A DNA stretch of 64,000 nt from the NCBI GenBank assembly GCA_020633435.1, contig JACKDP010000003.1, forward strand, positions 744,001 to 808,000, in the 5' to 3' direction. A program made the position numbers and the translations under genes. How positions within the stretch are numbered: the stretch's first letter is position 1; every line of letters starts with the position of its first letter. This document shows positions 36,346 to 45,081 of this stretch, piece by piece. The notes beneath the pieces were generated by a model. That model did not search any database. It saw nothing but the letters and a program-made list of their open reading frames with translations, and had not been told where the DNA came from. Source of the stretch: Myxococcales bacterium. Its GTDB lineage: Bacteria > Myxococcota_A > Bradymonadia > UBA7976 > UBA1532.

Positions 36346-37794
36346 ATGGAGAAGACCCCGGACAACGCGTTCGTCGAGTCCGTCGTCCGCAAGGGCTACG
36401 AGCACGGCTTCGTGACCAACGTCGAGAGCGACGCCTTCCCCCAGGGCATCAGCGAGGACGTCGTGCGGGCCATCTCGGCGCGCAAGGCCGAGCCCGAGTG
36501 GCTCCTCGACTGGCGCCTCAAGGCCTTCCGCACCTGGCAGAAGATGGCCGAGCCCGCCTGGGCCAAGGTCGGCTACCCGACCATCGACTACGACGCGATC
36601 TACTATTACGCCGCCCCCAAGGGCCCGGCCCCCAAGAGCCTCGACGAGGTGGATCCCGAGCTGCTCGCGACCTTCGAGAAGCTGGGCGTGCCCCTGCACG
36701 AGCGGGCCGCCCTGGCGGGCGTGGCCGTGGACGCCGTCTTCGACTCCGTCTCCGTGGGCACCACCTTCAAGGATCGCCTCGCCGAGGCCGGCGTCATCTT
36801 CTGCTCGTTCTCCGAGGCGGTGCACAACCACCCGGATCTCGTACGGAAGTACCTCGGCAGCGTCGTGCCCCGCGGCGACAACTACTTCGCCGCCCTCAAC
36901 TCAGCGGTCTTCAGCGACGGCTCCTTCGTGTTCATCCCCGAGGGCACCCGCTGCCCCATGGAGCTGTCCACCTACTTCCGCATCAACGCCAAGAACTCCG
37001 GGCAGTTCGAGCGCACGCTCATCATCGCGGAGCGCGGCAGCCACGTGAGCTACCTGGAGGGCTGCACCGCCCCGCAGCGCGACGAGAACCAGCTCCACGC
37101 CGCCGTCGTCGAGCTCGTCGCCCACGAGGACGCCGAGATCAAGTACTCCACCGTCCAGAACTGGTACCCGGGCGATGAGCAGGGCAAGGGCGGCATCTAC
37201 AACTTCGTGACGAAGCGCGGGAAGTGCGCCGGCGCCCGCTCGAAGATCTCGTGGACGCAGGTGGAGACGGGCTCCTCCATCACCTGGAAGTACCCGTCCT
37301 GCGTGCTGATCGGCGACGACTCGGTGGGCGAGTTCTACTCCATCGCCCTCACGCGCAACTACCAGCAGGCCGACACCGGCACCAAGATGGTCCACATCGG
37401 CAAGCGCACCCGCAGCACCATCATCAGCAAGGGCATCAGCGCCGGCCACGGCCAGAACACCTACCGCGGCCTCGTCGAGATCCACGCCGGCGCCGACGGC
37501 GCGCGCAACTACTCGGAGTGCGACTCGCTGCTCATCGGCAGCCAGTGCGGCGCCCACACCTTCCCGTACATCACCTGCGGCAACGACTCCGCGCAGATCG
37601 AGCACGAGGCCACCACCTCCAAGATCAGCGAGGACCAGCTCTTCTACTGCCGCCAGCGTGGCCTGTCCGAGGAGGACGCCGTCTCCCTCATCGTCACCGG
37701 CTTCTGCAAAGAGGTCCTGCGCGAGCTGCCCATGGAGTTCGCGGTCGAAGCCAACAAGCTGCTCGCGGTGAGCCTCGAAGGCACGGTCGGCTAG
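36346..37794 (+). CDS. sufB: Fe-S cluster assembly scaffold protein SufB
   Basis: 482 aa cytoplasmic subunit of the SufBCD scaffold. GGGAGG eight bases before ATG 36346 gives a good ribosome-binding site. Family phrases include YKYGF-like YEHGFVTNVE, AVFDSVSVGTTFKDRLAEAGVIFCS, FIPEGTRCPMELSTYFRIN, LHAAVVELVAHEDAEIKYSTVQNWYPG, GAQTF-type SQCGAHTFPYI, and the closing FCKEVLRELPMEFAVEANKLL. The beta-helix core carries the conserved Cys in GSQCGAHT. SufB accepts sulfur from the desulfurase and builds a Fe-S cluster with SufD and SufC. It is the first gene of sufBCDS. No Rrf2/IscR-type regulator is adjacent. Confidence 0.97.
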   Translation: MEKTPDNAFVESVVRKGYEHGFVTNVESDAFPQGISEDVVRAISARKAEPEWLLDWRLKAFRTWQKMAEPAWAKVGYPTIDYDAIYYYAAPKGPAPKSLDEVDPELLATFEKLGVPLHERAALAGVAVDAVFDSVSVGTTFKDRLAEAGVIFCSFSEAVHNHPDLVRKYLGSVVPRGDNYFAALNSAVFSDGSFVFIPEGTRCPMELSTYFRINAKNSGQFERTLIIAERGSHVSYLEGCTAPQRDENQLHAAVVELVAHEDAEIKYSTVQNWYPGDEQGKGGIYNFVTKRGKCAGARSKISWTQVETGSSITWKYPSCVLIGDDSVGEFYSIALTRNYQQADTGTKMVHIGKRTRSTIISKGISAGHGQNTYRGLVEIHAGADGARNYSECDSLLIGSQCGAHTFPYITCGNDSAQIEHEATTSKISEDQLFYCRQRGLSEEDAVSLIVTGFCKEVLRELPMEFAVEANKLLAVSLEGTVG

Positions 37795-37822
37795 GCCCGT
37801 AGGGCCTCGGAATCAAAGCACA

Positions 37823-38568
<746 letters not shown>

Positions 38569-38572
<4 letters not shown>

Positions 38573-39732
38573 GCGACCAGCCCTGGCTCGCGGCCCTGCG
38601 GGCCCGGGCCGCCGAGCGGTTCGCCGCCGACGGCTGGCCCGACCGCCGGACGGAGCACTGGAAGTACACGCCGGTGGCCCCCATCGAGCGCGCCCGCCTG
38701 GCCCCGGTGGACGCCGCGGCCCAGCGCGCCGAGGTCCAGGCCGTCCGCGCGGCCGTCGCCCCGGAAGCCGCTGACTTCGTTCGTGATTTCAGCGATCTCC
38801 CCCCCGCCGTCCAGGCCGGGATCGGCCGCGTCGCCGCCCTCGAGGGCCACGCCTTCGCCGCCCGCAACCTGCTGGATCTGCACGACGGCCTCGTCATCCA
38901 CGTGCCCCGCGGCGTCCGCGTCGCGGCGCCCATCGTGCTCGCCTGGGGCACCCCGGCCGTCGGCGCCGCCCGCCCCGTCCGCGTGCTCGTGCTCGCCGAG
39001 GCCCAGGCCGAGGTCACCGTCATCGAGCGCTTCGACGGCGACGGCGAGGGCGCGGCCCTGACCAACGCCGTCACCGAGATCATCGCCCGCGACGGCGCCC
39101 AGGTGCGCTACGCCAAGGCCCAGCTCGAGCGCGACGGCGCCTTCCACGTCGGCCGCGTCGCCATCGAGGCCGGCCGCGACGCCCGGGTCGAGGCCCACCT
39201 GCTGAACCTGGGCGGGGCCCTCGCCCGCACCGAGCTGGACGTCGCCCTCGTGGCCCCCGGCGCCGACGTGGCCTTGAAGGGCCTCTTCGGCGGCCGCGGC
39301 GCGCGCCACCAGGACCAGCACGTCACCGTCCGGCACCAGAGCCCCCGCGCCACCTCCGACCAGGACTTCCGCGGCGTCCTCGCCGCCGGCGCCCGGGGCG
39401 TCTTCACCGGCCTCGTCCACGTCGCCGCCGGGGCCCACCACACCCGCGCCACCCAGCAGAACCGCAACCTGCTCCTGGACGCCGGCGCCCACGTCGACAC
39501 CCGCCCGCAACTCGAGATCCACAACGACGACGTGCAGTGCAGCCACGGCGCCACCACCGGCCGCCTGGACGCCACGGCGCTCTTCTACCTGCGCTCGCGC
39601 GGCCTCGACGCCACCACCGCCCGCCAGCTCCTCACGCTCGCGTTCGCCGCCGAGCTCACCGAGGCCCTGCCCGACGAGGCCCTGCGCGCCCTGGCCCTCG
39701 ATCGCTTGCGGGACGCCATCACCGGAGGCTGA
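38569..39732 (+). CDS. sufD: Fe-S cluster assembly protein SufD
   Basis: 387 aa. N-terminal helical segment with TEHWKYTPV, a conserved SufD opening, then the beta-helix. The conserved His in CSHGATTG (His326; equivalent to E. coli His360) is present. It pairs with SufB to form the scaffold for iron and sulfide binding. C-terminal phrases LFYLRSRGLDATTARQLL and LTLAFAAELTEAL are typical. The ATG overlaps the sufC stop by four bases. The sufS start lies one base past its stop. Confidence 0.96.
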
Positions 39733-39733
39733 C

Positions 39734-40945
39734 ATGCCCTTCGACGCCGCCCGCGCCCGGGCCCGGTTCCCCATCTTCGAGGACGCCGCCCTCGTCTTCC
39801 TCGACTCGGCCGCCAGCGCCCAGAAGCCGCAGGCCGTCCTCGACGCGCTCGCGCACCACTACCAGCGCGACAACGCCAACATCCACCGGGGCGTCTACGA
39901 CCTCTCCGCCCGGGCCACCGCCGCCTACGAGGCCGCCCGCGCCCGGGTCGCGGCCTTCCTCGGCGCCGCCAGCCCCGACGAGATCGTCTTCACCCGTGGG
40001 GCCACCGAGGCCATCAACCTGGTGGCCCAGAGCTTCGTGCGCCCCCGCCTCGGCCCTGGCGACGAGATCCTCGTCACCGAGATGGAGCACCACGCCAACA
40101 TCGTCCCGTGGCAGCTCATCGCCGAGGCCACCGGCGCCGTCGTCGTCCCCGCCCCCGTCACCGACGCCGGCGACCTGGACCTCGACGCCTTCGCCGCCCG
40201 CGTCTCGTCGCGCACGAAGTTCATCAGCGTCGTGCACGTCTCCAACGCCATCGGCACCGTGAACCCCATCGCGGACATCATTGAAATCGCGAAGAAAAAC
40301 GGCATCCCCACCCTGATCGACGCGGCCCAGTCCGTCACCCACGTCCCCCTCGACGTCCAGGCCCTCGGCTGCGACTTCCTGGCCTTCTCGGGCCACAAGC
40401 TCTACGGCCCCACCGGCATCGGCGCCCTCTACGGCCGCGCCGAGCTGCTCGCCGCCATGCCCCCGTACCAGGGCGGCGGCGACATGATCGAGCGCGTCAG
40501 CTTCAGCGGCACCACCTTCGCCGCCCCTCCCGCGCGCTTCGAGGCCGGCACCCCCCACATCGCCGGCGCCGTCGGCCTCGGCGCCGCCATCGACTGGCTC
40601 ACCGCCCAGGGCCTCGCCGACGTCGCCGCCTACGAAGCCACCCTGCTCGACGCCGCCCTCGAGGCCCTCGACGCCCTCGCCGGCGTGCACGTCGTCGGCC
40701 GCCCCCGCGAGCGCGCCTCCGTCATCAGCTTCCTCGTCGACGGCCTGCACCCCAGCGACGTCGGCACCCTGCTCGACGGCTACGGCATCGCCGTGCGCAC
40801 CGGCCACCACTGCGCCTGGCCCCTGATGGACCGCCTCGGCGTCCCCGGCACCACCCGCCTCTCGGTCGGCGTCTACAACACGCTGGATGACATCGAGCGC
40901 TTCAGCCGGGCCCTGACCCGCATCGTGGAGCGGTTCGCGCGCTGA
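39734..40945 (+). CDS. sufS: cysteine desulfurase SufS
   Basis: 403 aa PLP enzyme of fold type I that takes sulfur from cysteine for Fe-S assembly. PLP lysine is Lys222 in SGHKLYGPTG. The reactive cysteine is Cys360 in RTGHHCAWPLM, the SufS-type site. The N-terminal LDSAASAQKP and YYHRxxxNIHRG-like NANIHRGVYDL match group-II desulfurases. Group-II enzymes usually need a SufE or SufU partner to accept the sulfur, and neither follows here. It is the last recognisable gene of the suf operon. Confidence 0.97.
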   Translation: MPFDAARARARFPIFEDAALVFLDSAASAQKPQAVLDALAHHYQRDNANIHRGVYDLSARATAAYEAARARVAAFLGAASPDEIVFTRGATEAINLVAQSFVRPRLGPGDEILVTEMEHHANIVPWQLIAEATGAVVVPAPVTDAGDLDLDAFAARVSSRTKFISVVHVSNAIGTVNPIADIIEIAKKNGIPTLIDAAQSVTHVPLDVQALGCDFLAFSGHKLYGPTGIGALYGRAELLAAMPPYQGGGDMIERVSFSGTTFAAPPARFEAGTPHIAGAVGLGAAIDWLTAQGLADVAAYEATLLDAALEALDALAGVHVVGRPRERASVISFLVDGLHPSDVGTLLDGYGIAVRTGHHCAWPLMDRLGVPGTTRLSVGVYNTLDDIERFSRALTRIVERFAR

Positions 40946-41173
40946 TCCGGTAGACTCGCGAGGTCGGTCGGCAGGGAGGCAGGCGGGCCGGAGGCCATCA
41001 ACGAGGGGCCCGAGACGGCCCCCTCCAAGCGCCTCGCCCGGCTCGCGCCGGGATACGACAAGGTGACCCATGGTCAGTTGGCGCTGGCCGCCATGGGCCT
41101 GGCCGCGATCCGCGCCCGGTGTCCCCACTTCTCCGGCTGGATCGCTGACCTCGAGGGCATCGCAGGGCCTTGA
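40946..41173 (+). other. open stretch after sufS, possible tiny ORF or gene remnant
   Basis: The frame of sufS stays open after its stop up to TGA 41173 and has a coding-like third-position bias in the second half. It reads KRLARLAPGYDKVTHG and then RARCPHFSGWIADLEGI. The only ordinary start codon is GTG 41063, giving 36 residues. No ribosome-binding site is evident. I see no other feature in the 288 bases between sufS and the next gene. Confidence 0.25.
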
Positions 41174-41233
41174 GCCAGGTGGCCGAGTCGGCTGCCCGCG
41201 GACATGACCAAGGTGGGGTGGACGGAGGCAGGG

Positions 41234-42790
41234 ATGCGCCCACGACGCGCACGACGTCGTCGAGCTCCAGTCGACAGGCCACGGCTGGCCGCGGCCGCTC
41301 TGTGCCTCGCGTTGGCGGCCGGCCTCGGCTGCTCCGATCACCTCGTCGGGACCGATTTGCCAGAAGTCGCGGGGCCTTGCCCACCCGCGCGGCCCTGGGG
41401 ACCCACCACGCTGCCGCCGGGGTCGGCCCTCGTCGAGGTCGGCCGCTGTGGCGACATCCTCGCCCGAGACGGTGCGCAGGCCTGGCTCTGGCGGGCCGCG
41501 GACGGGGTGGCGCTGCGGTTGCCAGCGGGGGTCGTTGACTGGCGCTTCGCCGACGACGGCTTCTGGGTGGTGTCCGACGACGCCCTCCAGGTGAGCGTCG
41601 TCGTCGGGGTCGCCGACGGCCTGCCCCTGTCGACGCCTGCGCGCGCGGGGGTGGTCTATGGCGTCCCTTCCTGGTCCGTGCGGCCCGGCGGGCCCATCCG
41701 GCCGACCTGGCTGGCGGCTTGCGAGGCGGGGATCTATCGGATCTCCCCGGCGGCCGCGGGCTGGCCCGGCCCCGACGCCCGCATCGCCCGGCAGGACACG
41801 GCTTGCCAGCGCTTGATCCGCGGCCAGCCGGTCATCGCGGGCGAGGTCGCTTCGGGGCAGGCCAGCTTCGCGCTCGATGCCTGGAGCCTCGTGTGGGGCC
41901 GGTCGGTCATCGTCCGCGGCCAGCCCCTCGACGTCGGTGACGGGCTGGACGATGCCGTGGCGGTCTCGCCGCTGAGCAGCCGGTGGGGGGAGGGGGCGGT
42001 CATCGTCGTCGATCCCGCCCACGACACGATGTCAGGCGCCACGACGCCGCGACGGCTCACGGTCCTGAGCGTCGACCTGGCGACGCGCCAGGTGAGTCGG
42101 CCTTCGCAGGTGCTTCGCCTCCCGCGGGGTGAGCGGCCGTCGATGCTGAGCGATGGGCGCGCCGTCGCGATCGCCGCGGGCGGGCAGAGCCTCTGGTTCC
42201 CCGGCGAGGGGGGGCCCCGCATCCTCGCAGGCACTGCGGTGGCGCTGGTGGACGGCCTGGCGATCGTGGACCGGGTCACGGGCCTCGACGTCGTCGACGA
42301 CCACGGCAGCGTCGTCGCCCAGCTCCCCCGCAGCGAGCGGCTGCGCGCGGGTACCTCGGCCCTCGGTCTCGTCTGGGCAGAGGAGCGCCAGGACGTCGTC
42401 GGGCTGTGGTGGCCGGGCGAAGCGGGCGCTCGGCGGCTCCACACCGGGCGCGGGCTGCAGCTCGTGAGCGCGGATCGCCGCGGGGTGGTCGTCGTGGACG
42501 CGGCCGGGCAGGTCGACGCCCTCTCGTCGGATGGGAGCCGGCTGCGGGTGGTCGAGGGCGCCACCCAGGTGCGGGCGGTGGCGGCGGTCGGCGGCAGCCA
42601 GGCCCTCGCCGTGGCGCGCGGGACCGACGAGACCAGCCTGCTTCGCCTCGACGCAGGCGGCGTCGAGCAGCTTGCCGAGCGGGTGGAGCGGGTGGAACGC
42701 GACGGAACCGAGCAGGCGCTGGCGGCCGAGACCACCGACGCGACGGGCGCCCGCGTCATCCTCGGTGGCGACTGGCGCGCGCTGCGCTGA
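41234..42790 (+). CDS. lipoprotein, beta-propeller-like, unknown function
   Basis: 518 aa. ATG 41234 is preferred over 41204 because GGAGG lies five bases upstream. A strongly basic n-region (MRPRRARRRRAPVDRPR) leads to a signal peptide with lipobox GLGC. The mature protein is entirely beta-rich, with repeated short strands around phrases such as GDILARDGAQAWLWR, GRAVAIAAGGQSLWFPGEGG and GLAIVDRVTGLDVVDDHG. These look like propeller blades without a family signature. It lies between suf and the carbamoyltransferase, on the same strand but with its own leader. Confidence 0.75.
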   Translation: MRPRRARRRRAPVDRPRLAAAALCLALAAGLGCSDHLVGTDLPEVAGPCPPARPWGPTTLPPGSALVEVGRCGDILARDGAQAWLWRAADGVALRLPAGVVDWRFADDGFWVVSDDALQVSVVVGVADGLPLSTPARAGVVYGVPSWSVRPGGPIRPTWLAACEAGIYRISPAAAGWPGPDARIARQDTACQRLIRGQPVIAGEVASGQASFALDAWSLVWGRSVIVRGQPLDVGDGLDDAVAVSPLSSRWGEGAVIVVDPAHDTMSGATTPRRLTVLSVDLATRQVSRPSQVLRLPRGERPSMLSDGRAVAIAAGGQSLWFPGEGGPRILAGTAVALVDGLAIVDRVTGLDVVDDHGSVVAQLPRSERLRAGTSALGLVWAEERQDVVGLWWPGEAGARRLHTGRGLQLVSADRRGVVVVDAAGQVDALSSDGSRLRVVEGATQVRAVAAVGGSQALAVARGTDETSLLRLDAGGVEQLAERVERVERDGTEQALAAETTDATGARVILGGDWRALR

Positions 42791-42832
42791 CGCCGCCCGC
42801 AACGCCGATCTCGCCCGCTCACGCACTTCGGC

Positions 42833-42838
42833 TATAGT
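42833..42838 (+). promoter_or_regulatory. -10-like element directly upstream of the carbamoyltransferase start
   Basis: TATAGT matches the -10 consensus at five of six positions. It ends seven bases before the ATG at 42846, so transcription would begin at or next to the start codon and the mRNA would be leaderless. No -35 with 17-base spacing is seen. Confidence 0.35.
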
Positions 42839-42845
42839 CCCCGCC

Positions 42846-44693
42846 ATGTCGGCCGCCCGCCCCATGACCATCCTCGGCGTCAGCGCCCTCTACCACGACA
42901 GCGCCGCCGCCGTGCTGCAGGACGGCCGCATCGTGGCCGCCGCCCAGGAGGAGCGCTTCTCCCGGGTGAAGGGCGACGCCCGCATCCCCCACCACGCCAT
43001 CGCCTACGTGCTCGCGGAAGCTGGCGTGAAGAAAGGGGAAATCGACCGGGTGGTCTTCATGGACAAGCCGCTCACCAAGCTGACGCGGCTGATGTCCACC
43101 TACGCAGCGGTCGCCCCCCGGGGCCTCAAGTCGTTCCTGATGGCCATGCCCGCGTGGCTCAAGGAGAAGGGCCAGGCGCCGTACCTCATCGAGCGGTACC
43201 TGAAGCGCCTGGGCATGGGCGTGCCCCGCGACTTCCAGATCACCGAGCACCACCAGGCCCACGCCGCCAGCGCCTTCTACCCGTCGCCCTTCGAGGAGGC
43301 GGCCATCATCACCTGCGATGGCGTGGGGGAGTGGACGACGACGGCCATCGGCGTGGGGGAGGGGTCGCGGATGCGCCTGCTGTACGAGCAGCGCTTCCCG
43401 CACTCCCTCGGGATGCTCTACAGCGCCTTCACCTACTTCTGCGGCTTCAAGGTCAACTCGGGCGAGTACAAGCTGATGGGCCTCGCGCCCTACGGCGAGC
43501 CGCGCTTCGTCGACGTGATCAAGGCGCACCTGATCAGCATCCGGGAGGATGGCTCTTTCCGGTTGGATCTCCGGTACTTCGACTACCTGGCCGGCCTCAC
43601 CATGACCAACGACCGGTTCGCCGGGCTCTTCGGCGGGCCGGCGCGGACCCCCGACCAGAAGGTCACGGAGCGCGAGATGGATCTGGCCCGCTCCATCCAG
43701 GTGGTCACCGAGGAGATCATGCTGAAGATGGCCCGCTACGCCCGCGCCGTGACGGGCAAGCGCCACCTGTGCATGGCCGGCGGCGTGGCCCTCAACTGCG
43801 TGGCGAACGGGCACATCCACCGCGCCGGCATCTTCGACGACCTGTTCATCCAGCCCGCCGCTGGGGACGCCGGCGGCGCCCTGGGCGCGGCGCTCTACAG
43901 CTGGCACCACACCGATGGCCAGCCCCGCGTCGTCGACGGCGTGCACGACGGCCAGGCCGGCTCGCTCCTGGGCCCCGGCTTCAGCCGCGACCACATCCGC
44001 GCCTTCCTCGACGCCAACGGCCTGCCGTACAGCGAGCCCGGCGCCGAGCGCGAGCGCCTCATCGCCCGGCACGTCGCCGACGGCAAGGTGGTGGGCCTCT
44101 TCCAGGGCCGCATGGAGTACGGCCCCCGCGCCCTCGGCAACCGCTCCATCATCGCGGACGCCCGCAGCACGAAGATGCAGTCGTTCCTGAACCTGGCCAC
44201 CAAGTTCCGCGAGAGCTTCCGGCCGTTCGCGCCCATCTGCCTCGAAGAGGACGCCCCCGCCTTCTTCGAGCACATCCATGTGTCGCCCTACATGCTGCTC
44301 GTCGACCAGGTGAAGACCGAGCGCCTCGTACCCGGCAGCGGCCCTCAGCGCGGCCGCCCCATCTACGAGTGGGTCAACACCCCGCGCAGCGACGTGCCGG
44401 CCATCACCCACGTCGACCACTCCGCCCGCATCCAGACGGTCGACGCCGGCCGCAACCCGCGCTTGCACGCAATCCTCAGTGAATTCAAGCAGATCACCGG
44501 CATGGGGCTGATGGTGAACACCAGCTTCAACGTCCGCAGCGAGCCCATCGTCTGCACGCCGGAGGACGCCTACGTCTGCTTCATGCGCACCGGCATCGAC
44601 ACCCTCGTCCTCGATGACTTCGTCCTGGAGAAGTCGGCCCAGCCCGCCTGGGAAGAGGATGCGGACTGGCAGACCACCTTCACCCCCGACTGA
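42846..44693 (+). CDS. carbamoyltransferase (NodU/CmcH/TobZ family)
   Basis: 615 aa. The N-terminal Kae1-like (ASKHA) domain begins MTILGVSALYHDSAAAVL and contains the metal-binding EHHQAHAASAF pair, CDGVGEWTTT and the gene-family loop LMGLAPYGEP. The C-terminal domain has VGLFQGRMEYGPRALGNRSI and ends in the conserved NTSFNVRSEPIV and LVLDDFVLEK. The enzyme makes carbamoyl-adenylate from carbamoyl phosphate and ATP and transfers the carbamoyl group to a hydroxyl. Substrates in the family include Nod factors, antibiotics and surface glycans. The small DUF5989-type gene just downstream is its usual neighbour. The substrate is unknown here; no natural-product genes are seen nearby. Confidence 0.95.
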   Translation: MSAARPMTILGVSALYHDSAAAVLQDGRIVAAAQEERFSRVKGDARIPHHAIAYVLAEAGVKKGEIDRVVFMDKPLTKLTRLMSTYAAVAPRGLKSFLMAMPAWLKEKGQAPYLIERYLKRLGMGVPRDFQITEHHQAHAASAFYPSPFEEAAIITCDGVGEWTTTAIGVGEGSRMRLLYEQRFPHSLGMLYSAFTYFCGFKVNSGEYKLMGLAPYGEPRFVDVIKAHLISIREDGSFRLDLRYFDYLAGLTMTNDRFAGLFGGPARTPDQKVTEREMDLARSIQVVTEEIMLKMARYARAVTGKRHLCMAGGVALNCVANGHIHRAGIFDDLFIQPAAGDAGGALGAALYSWHHTDGQPRVVDGVHDGQAGSLLGPGFSRDHIRAFLDANGLPYSEPGAERERLIARHVADGKVVGLFQGRMEYGPRALGNRSIIADARSTKMQSFLNLATKFRESFRPFAPICLEEDAPAFFEHIHVSPYMLLVDQVKTERLVPGSGPQRGRPIYEWVNTPRSDVPAITHVDHSARIQTVDAGRNPRLHAILSEFKQITGMGLMVNTSFNVRSEPIVCTPEDAYVCFMRTGIDTLVLDDFVLEKSAQPAWEEDADWQTTFTPD

Positions 44694-44701
44694 GGCGCCC
44701 C

Positions 44702-44866
44702 ATGCTGCTCACCAAGTGGACCTGGCGCCTGCTGCGCGACGTCGCCCTCTTCGGGGTGGTCAACAAGAGCCCGGCCCTCAGCCTGGCCATCCTGCTCCTG
44801 CTCCTGCTGGGCCTCGTCATCGGGGCGGCCCAGGTCTCGGCGCCGTTCATCTACACGCTGTTCTAG
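44702..44866 (+). CDS. DUF5989-type small membrane protein (SxtK-like)
   Basis: 54 aa from ATG 44702, eight bases after the carbamoyltransferase stop. One strong helix (LSLAILLLLLLGLVIGAA) is preceded by a short basic segment (MLLTKWTWRLLRD) and followed by the conserved end SAPFIYTLF. This closing phrase and the position right behind a NodU/CmcH-type carbamoyltransferase fit the DUF5989 family, known also from saxitoxin-type clusters. The role is unknown; a membrane adaptor for the carbamoyltransferase has been considered plausible by its constant pairing (inference). Confidence 0.85.
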   Translation: MLLTKWTWRLLRDVALFGVVNKSPALSLAILLLLLLGLVIGAAQVSAPFIYTLF

Positions 44867-45081
44867 CCCTCCGCCGTCGGCTGGCCGGCGGGCGTGTGTC
44901 GGGGCGGTGTGTCACCGCGCGGGAATGACAGGCGCGCGCGGTAGCGGGTCTGGACCACGCGGCGGCGCGTCGGGCGGGCTGGCGGCTGGCGCGGTGGGTG
45001 CATGTGCGCCGATGTCAGTTCATGTGGGTCCGATCGCGGCGGGGCCGAGGGGTTCGACGGACTCCGGCAGGGAGAAGACCG

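Noticed and set aside
44867..45081. terminator between the DUF5989-type gene and the MopE lipoprotein
   Set aside because: CCGCCG and CGGCGG can pair just after the stop, but there is no T-run. In DNA this GC-rich such stems occur by chance.
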